Shown: positions 59,410 to 64,000 of the stretch, in pieces
Numbering within the stretch: the first letter of the stretch is position 1
Layout: every line of letters starts with the position of its first letter
NCBI GenBank assembly: GCA_036877525.1
Contig: JAZGTH010000146.1
Span: 90,001 to 154,000 of the forward strand
DNA from: Chromobotia macracanthus
Lineage: Eukaryota > Chordata > Actinopteri > Cypriniformes > Botiidae
Length of the DNA stretch: 64,000 bases
Reading direction: 5' to 3'
Made by a program: the position numbers and the translations under genes
The notes under the pieces: generated by a model
Databases searched by the model: none
What the model saw: the letters and a program-made list of their open reading frames with translations, nothing else
Told to the model about the DNA's origin: nothing

Positions 59410-62400
59410 AGGTTGCTGAGGTCACCAGGGAAGAGCATGATGGTGCTGTTGTCAAAAATGAGTCTGAAAACATCCCACAGGTGCGTACCTAAAGAGTACA
59501 AAGTCATTTCTCAGAGTACTTGTGTAAGTATGGTATATTTTACAAATGTTTTAAGGTGCCTGTTTATTCCTCATCAGTAAATCAATCCAGTTATATACAT
59601 GCTTTTTTGTTCAGATTACTGGATCTGCAAAGCAGCAGTCAGTTTTGCATAAGCAAATGTCTCCACTCTACTTGTTTCAGTTTGTTTTAGTAAATAGACT
59701 TTGAATAACTCTTTGTTCAAACAACACAGCGATAAGAAAACCTTGGATTCCTTTCTCTGAAAAAGATCAGAATAGCTTTTGATTTTAAAGTACCAACGTT
59801 GAGTTTGAATCCAGTTTGAATCCAGTTTTCCAGTTGGCAGTCAGCAGCTGTAAAGCTGTTTGTTGACAGGCTGCTGTGTGTGTTTACAGTGGCGGAATGA
59901 GCTGCAGAGAGTGAAGCGAGAGCTGAATGAGGTGGTGGTGTGGAAACTCAAAGTGTGGATGGTGATTGTCATCATCTTATGTCTGATCGCTCTGGTTTTT
60001 GCAATCACTGCCATTGTCTGCACAGGTATATTTGCTCCATTCTGTCTTATAAAATCTGCAATAATTACAATGGTTAATGAGTGTCATATACTATGAAGTA
60101 TAAGTTAATATGAGCACATTTTAGCTTATTTATTTTAGTGTATGATGTGCACAACCATTCAGACCAAACAGAACTGTAAAAATATTGACTGTTTTCAGTC
60201 AGGTTCTCCAAACTCTTCTTTCCATCTGCTAAACAGATAGTCCCACCCCAAACTCACACCATTAGTTGAGATGCTCAAACAGACTAATGCTTTAAAAATT
60301 CCATAGTGTTTTGATTCCAAGTGCCACCCTCCAGGAATCAACCTAATAATGACTTGTAGTTGTTTCTGCATTCTTAAACCTAGTTTCTGTATCTGAACTC
60401 TATAAGATCTGAACTGAATAAGTTTTATTTATTTTTTTTTTTTAATGAATTTTTATTACTATTAAAATGTATTTTCATTGGCTTCCTAGATTTTGTTGCA
60501 TTGCCTTCTGGGATTGCCTTATCTGTGAAGGATGCAAGTGATGCTACTTTAGAATCTGGCCCAAGGGCAGTGGCGTTTACTAGCATTGTAAACAGTCATG
60601 TTTAAACACGTTTGAAATGAAACGTGTTTGAGAAGATGCTCTGTCATGCATTGTTCTCCTGCAGGTTGTAAATGAGCGCTTTGTAACCACAAAAGGAAAC
60701 ATGGTCAGAAACAAAAGATCTACTCAGTATGCTGAAGCATTTAGATTTAAACATTTGTATGAAAACATTCTCTGTTTATTTACAAAGCAACCCAGGTCTT
60801 TGATAACAGACAGGGTAGAGGTGTAGGGTTAGGCTTATCTTTGGTGTTTACGACACACTACCACATGCTGAGGCTCTGTGGCCTCATCTTCCTGTTTTAG
60901 ATGACATGAGTAAGATCTGGTATGAACTTCTGTCTCTGGTGTAGCTTTAAGGTCAAATGGTTAGAGAAGGGAATTCTTTGAAATGAAAACAAATCCTAAA
61001 ATATGAGCTGTTTTTTCTGACTTTGTGGAACCATGGAATTAATAATCATACTGATTTCACAATCACTTTATATTACCATTGTAGTATCTTACCAATATTA
61101 AATTTGGTAAAATTTCGATTGTGGGCTCATATTCAAACGCAGACGTAACATTTAAATTGCAGGCTTAATAAACAGTGGTCTCTGAGCGTATACTTAACCA
61201 GTAAAGTACAAGAGGTCGTGCTCAATGTAAATATCGCTACAGCATAATGATAAGCTATAAGACAACTGTTTACCAATGAGCATCTACTGTAGGAATGGAA
61301 CTATCCATTTTATATAATAACATTTTAGAAAGATTCATAAGATTTGAAAGTATTAATTCAAATAACTGCTTTTTTCTTGAGTGTTTTTGTCTCCTCATGC
61401 TGTGCCCATTTGTCACAAAGTTGGTCACGACGATGAGGACGAAAAATTTGACAGATCATCATTTGTGGTGGAGCGCTTCTTTAGAGGAAACTTTACTCTT
61501 GCCAACAACAGTTTCACTTCACATCCTGTGTCTCAACCTGACGGGCCAAAGAAGTTGCAAGAACATCTGAAACATCAGGTATTTGAGTTGTAAAGTTGCT
61601 TTAGTCTATAAGAGCAACTTCTTTCCTGGTATCCTTGATAAAGTTACTGGGTTTACTGTCTTTTTACGAGGTGAAACATTGGATATAACTTTCCACATAC
61701 ACTACAAGACTAGTTAATGAATCTCTCATGCTAATCTCATGTTACCCAGTTCAAGTCTTGTGTCTACACCCTTGAAACAGTGCATATTTTAGGTAGCCAT
61801 GATTTTGGCTAGGAAGATGGGTTCATAAATCATCTTTTGTTGGCCTTGGATCAATATTCCTATCATAACCCAAACCCTAACAATAACTAAACCCTATAAT
61901 CCTGGAGTTTAAACTACAGTTTAAATTGAACCCTAAAACACGGCGCTTAAATTGTACTGAACATAACACAATAATAACAACACATCTGATTTGCACAAAA
62001 CTGTTGAAAAGTATCAGGTTAACAATTTTTACAATGCTATTATTTTTGATTGCACAATAGACATGAAGAAAATCACATGAACCATCAACTTAAAACCAAT
62101 GTTTCCACCAAACAATTTCAAAACCCTTAGAAAAACCTCAATTCATCACAATCTTGGAAATGTGGATCACAGATGCTTCCCATAGCCAACACCTGATTCA
62201 CACATCAGCTGACCCTTGATCTGAACTGTGTTACCATCATTGAAATATCTAAAAAAAAAAAAAGATATTTATGATGTACCCTGAGGCAGAAATGGGCTTA
62301 TGTTTAGGGCTGTCACAATATCAGATTTGCACTACATGAAAATTGTGGCCAAAAGAATTCACTGTAACAATATTATGACGATATGTTATTGTGTAAATGT

Positions 62401-63021
62401 GTAAATTTTTGAAAAGGATAAAATAAATAATGCTAGCAGTCAAAATAATCTTGAATTTTGTTTGTTTTCTCTTGTTTGGCCAATTAATTGGCCAATTATT
62501 AAAGTTTGGCCAGACTTCAATAACCAGATATTTCTCTGTCTCTTTCGTACATCCCTGGCCTCTCTTCAGCTGACTGTAGTCTACAACTCTTCTCCTGCGC
62601 TGGCACGCTACTTTTCCAACATAACCATTAACAGTATCAGGTGACTGAATTTCACACTCCACTTTCACATTTTGCATTTTTTTATTTTTTCAGTCTTTTA
62701 TTATGTTTACACCCCTGTTCAAAACAACAGTGTAATCACACAGTGCAGTCAAAGTATTTGGTGCTAAGGTGACAGACACATACCAAATGAAGGTTAAAGG
62801 CTGACAGGAAGTGAAGCCGCTTCTAATGCTCTGTTTCAAATGCAGAAATTCTACAGCTGAGTTTGAGCTACAGTTCAACACCCCCTCTAAAAACCAGCAG
62901 CTGGTGCTCTTCACATTGAGCAAAGAGATGGTTAAAAACGTGCTTCTGCAATACTTCTATGACCAGGACCCTGATTCTGGAGACCCTTTCTATGTCATAC
63001 CAATCTCACTCAGCATGGAAG
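57675..63021 (+). CDS. TPA-induced transmembrane protein homologue (C3orf52/TTMP-like), span of recognised coding exons
   Basis: Exons 57675-57752, 58916-58984, 59412-59480, 59890-60025, 61382-61578, 62570-62640 and 62846-63021 join in consistent phase to about 265 codons. The start reads M-S-D-E-L-E-L (human V-D-E-L-E-L). One membrane segment (K-V-W-M-V-I-V-I-I-L-C, human K-L-W-M-I-I-T) is followed by a SEA-like domain with L-T-V-V-Y-N-S-S-P-A-L-A-R-Y-F (human L-T-D-V-Y-S-T-S-P-S-L-S-R-Y-F), E-F-E-L-Q-F and V-L-L-Q-Y-F-Y-D-Q. Family knowledge: human C3orf52 is a 217-residue ER membrane protein that works with lipase H in LPA production. The fish protein has longer cytoplasmic and stalk parts. 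The last exon is uncertain. Confidence 0.85.
58109..58226. repeat. Compound (ATCT)n(ATCC)n microsatellite, left part
   Basis: About 15 ATCT units followed by about 13 ATCC units. The tract stops where a Tc1-type MITE begins and resumes on its other side. Confidence 0.95.
58233..58737 (+). mobile_element. Complete Tc1/mariner-type MITE
   Basis: The left end 'actatcggtcaaaagttt' (58233-58250) and right end 'aaatctttgaccagtagt' (58720-58737) are imperfect inverted repeats matching the fish 'ACTAYCGGTCAAAAGTTT' type. About 505 bp without coding capacity. Both flanks are tetranucleotide arrays, so it seems to have landed inside one microsatellite. In intron 1 of the C3orf52 homologue. Confidence 0.8.
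58737..58804. repeat. Compound tetranucleotide array, right part
   Basis: TCTG units, then ATCC units, then ATCT units, directly after the right end of the MITE at 58233-58737. Likely the other half of the array starting at 58109. Confidence 0.9.
58916..58984 (+). CDS. C3orf52-like coding exon 2
   Basis: Acceptor gcacacag, donor gtatga; 69 nt, phase 0. It reads V-T-P-G-N-G-A-C-H-V-S-D-H-E-V-S-P-L-L-A-P-R-L. Cytoplasmic region, weakly conserved; supported by splice sites and phase. Confidence 0.7.
59334..59407. repeat. (TG)37 microsatellite
   Basis: Uninterrupted TG repeat ending 3 nt before the acceptor 'ttag' used by the C3orf52-homologue exon at 59412. Confidence 0.95.
59412..59480 (+). 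CDS. C3orf52-like coding exon 3
   Basis: Acceptor tgtttag right after a (TG)37 tract; donor gtgcgt; 69 nt, phase 0. It reads V-A-E-V-T-R-E-E-H-D-G-A-V-V-K-N-E-S-E-N-I-P-Q. Cytoplasmic, weakly conserved. Same length as exon 2 and also acidic, so it may be skipped without frame change. Confidence 0.65.
59890..60025 (+). CDS. C3orf52-like coding exon 4, transmembrane segment
   Basis: Acceptor gtttacag, donor gtatat. A charged stretch W-R-N-E-L-Q-R-V-K-R-E-L-N-E-V-V is followed by about 24 hydrophobic residues (W-M-V-I-V-I-I-L-C-L-I-A-L-V-F). A cytosolic N-terminus (type II) topology is inferred from the basic flank. Confidence 0.88.
61382..61578 (+). CDS. C3orf52-like coding exon 5, stalk and start of SEA-like domain
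   Basis: Acceptor ttttttcttgag, donor gtattt; 197 nt. It reads an acidic H-D-D-E-D-E-K-F-D, then V-V-E-R-F-F-R-G-N-F-T-L-A-N-N-S-F-T (two possible N-glycosylation sites, N-F-T and N-N-S), then K-K-L-Q-E-H-L-K-H-Q. Confidence 0.85.
62570..62640 (+). CDS. C3orf52-like coding exon 6
   Basis: Acceptor tctcttcag, donor gtgact; 71 nt. It reads L-T-V-V-Y-N-S-S-P-A-L-A-R-Y-F-S-N-I-T-I-N-S-I, the most conserved part of the family, with N-S-S and N-I-T glycosylation sequons. Confidence 0.92.
62846..63021 (+). CDS. C3orf52-like coding exon 7
   Basis: Acceptor aaatgcag. It reads R-N-S-T-A-E-F-E-L-Q-F-N-T-P-S, then L-S-K-E-M-V-K-N-V-L-L-Q-Y-F-Y-D-Q-D-P and ends P-I-S-L-S-M-E. Two overlapping donors are possible: gtgagg after 63021 or gtaaag after 63027. 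Without splicing the frame stays open only to 63065. Confidence 0.88.
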
Positions 63022-63065
63022 GTGAGGTAAAGCATGGGCATAAAAAAAGCATGTTTACCGTTTAA

Positions 63066-63859
63066 TTACAGTAATAACTACTATGGATGGGAGGCCACAT
63101 AAAAATCATAGATGTGTGTTCACGGATTTCATGTTTCTAGAGGTTCACAGGCCTGCAGAGTTTAGTTCCAACCTACTCCAAGATACCTACCTTGATGTTT
63201 CTAGCAGTCCCAAAATCCTTGATTAGCTGGTTCAGGTGTGGTTAACTCTGCAGGTCTGTGAACTTTGTTGGAGGTTCACCAAGGGCTAGTCTCCTGCTTA
63301 ATTTATTTTTGAACTAGGCTGAATTAAATGAATTTGCCAAAGGCTAAAAGCAAATGGGTAGTTAAAAAACATTTTATTTAACATCAAATAAATTTTAGCT
63401 CAAAATTAAATAAAATGATTTATATTTCTTGCTTCCATTGAAACAAACAAGATTCAGGAGACTCATGTTTTCTTTACTATAAGCATTAATATAAGCAACA
63501 TAACATGTCTGAGATGTAAGAATGATGAAAAGAGAGCTTAGCATTGCCGTCTAATCAGCATGTGCATAGCACCTCATTTTAATAATATGAGATTCTTGCA
63601 TGTTTTCTGTTTTGGTTAAATGTTGCAACATTGTTACATACAAGGTAATAAAAAATAATAAAGCATTTCATGCATGACCATGACAACAGCACAAGTTTAA
63701 TGTTATTGCTTGGTAAAATGTTATTGAAACATTTAGTTAATATTTGAACTTTTAGAGAACATTAACCAACATTCTGAGAATGTTCCTTGTTAGATGGGTC
63801 CATGTTTTTGTTGATGTATTTAGCTCTCTGTTGAATCTTCTTTTCTGTTTTATGTACAG
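63066..63859. other. Last visible intron or 3' UTR of the C3orf52-like gene
   Basis: AT-rich with a dispersed repeat at its end (about 63695-63800). No recognised exon. Confidence 0.4.
63695..63800. repeat. Interspersed repeat remnant
   Basis: AT-rich stretch with 'aacatttagttaatatttgaac' split words, 'gagaacattaaccaacattctgagaatgttcc', of the kind seen in dispersed cyprinid repeats. Assigned by pattern only. Confidence 0.3.
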
Positions 63860-63945
63860 CTGTTCAGACTTACATTAAACACATACAACTTTTATTTATC
63901 CCTTACCTGTTAAAATTAGTTCAGGAAGATTCAAATATACTATGA
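63860..63945 (+). CDS. Possible terminal exon of C3orf52-like gene
   Basis: Acceptor tttatgtacag. Joined in phase to a donor at 63021 it gives A-V-Q-T-Y-I-K-H-I-Q-L-L-F and stops at TGA 63943-63945 after about 28 codons. No homology supports it; human C3orf52 ends about where exon 7 ends. Could equally be non-coding, with the true last exon outside the window. Confidence 0.25.
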
Positions 63946-64000
63946 AAATAATTAGAAATGAGCATGTAAAGCAAACAACTTAAAAACAAAATCCATGCAG

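Noticed and set aside
59067..59507. 146-codon minus-strand open frame with His/Thr run
   Set aside because: The run is the antisense of (TG)37, and the rest has no resemblance to a protein; it overlaps a sense exon.

Overview
The window is vertebrate genomic DNA, almost certainly from a teleost and most likely a cyprinid-type fish. The evidence is GT-AG split genes whose exons translate into vertebrate proteins, tRNA-Ala-headed SINEs with the 'AAGTCGCTTTGGATAAAA...GCCAAATG' type of tail, Tc1-like and hAT-like non-autonomous elements, and many TG, GA and ATCT/ATCC microsatellites. There are no bacterial or phage features. All recognised genes lie on the + strand. Gene names rest on protein resemblance recalled from known families; no database search was run.

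Region 1 (1-~37100): fndc3a, encoding the fibronectin type III domain protein FNDC3A. Twenty-four coding exons (3329-35078) join without a phase error into 1199 codons plus stop. They give a Pro/His-rich N-terminal region, a charged segment, nine FN3 modules and a C-terminal tail anchor. The start codon and roughly the first 30 residues expected from the human protein lie upstream of the window or were not recognised in 1-3328. A long AT-rich 3' UTR follows.

Region 2 (38141-39447): a decayed motilin-receptor-like GPCR gene (mlnr pseudogene) in its ancestral place next to fndc3a. The human order is FNDC3A-MLNR. The two-exon structure is still readable, but it carries an internal deletion with frameshift, three premature stops, a second frameshift, and altered ERY, CWxP and NPxxY motifs.

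Region 3 (43145-55562): rcsd1 (CapZIP), five coding exons, about 260 residues, a CapZ-binding actin regulator with a shorter acidic tail than the human protein.

Region 4 (57675-63021 or beyond): a homologue of C3orf52/TTMP (TPA-induced transmembrane protein), a single-pass membrane protein with a SEA-like extracellular/lumenal domain. Seven coding exons are visible and the terminal exon is uncertain.

The four genes are not an operon-like system. They are ordinary neighbours in a fish synteny block that merges segments found on human 13q14, 1q24 and 3q13. I see no new enzymatic or defence system. The most interesting features are the fossil motilin receptor, three introns whose 3' splice site is abutted by TG-type microsatellites, a roughly 110-bp tandem repeat next to an fndc3a exon, a Tc1-type MITE inserted in a tetranucleotide array, and several clean non-repetitive intronic islands that could be conserved regulatory elements.
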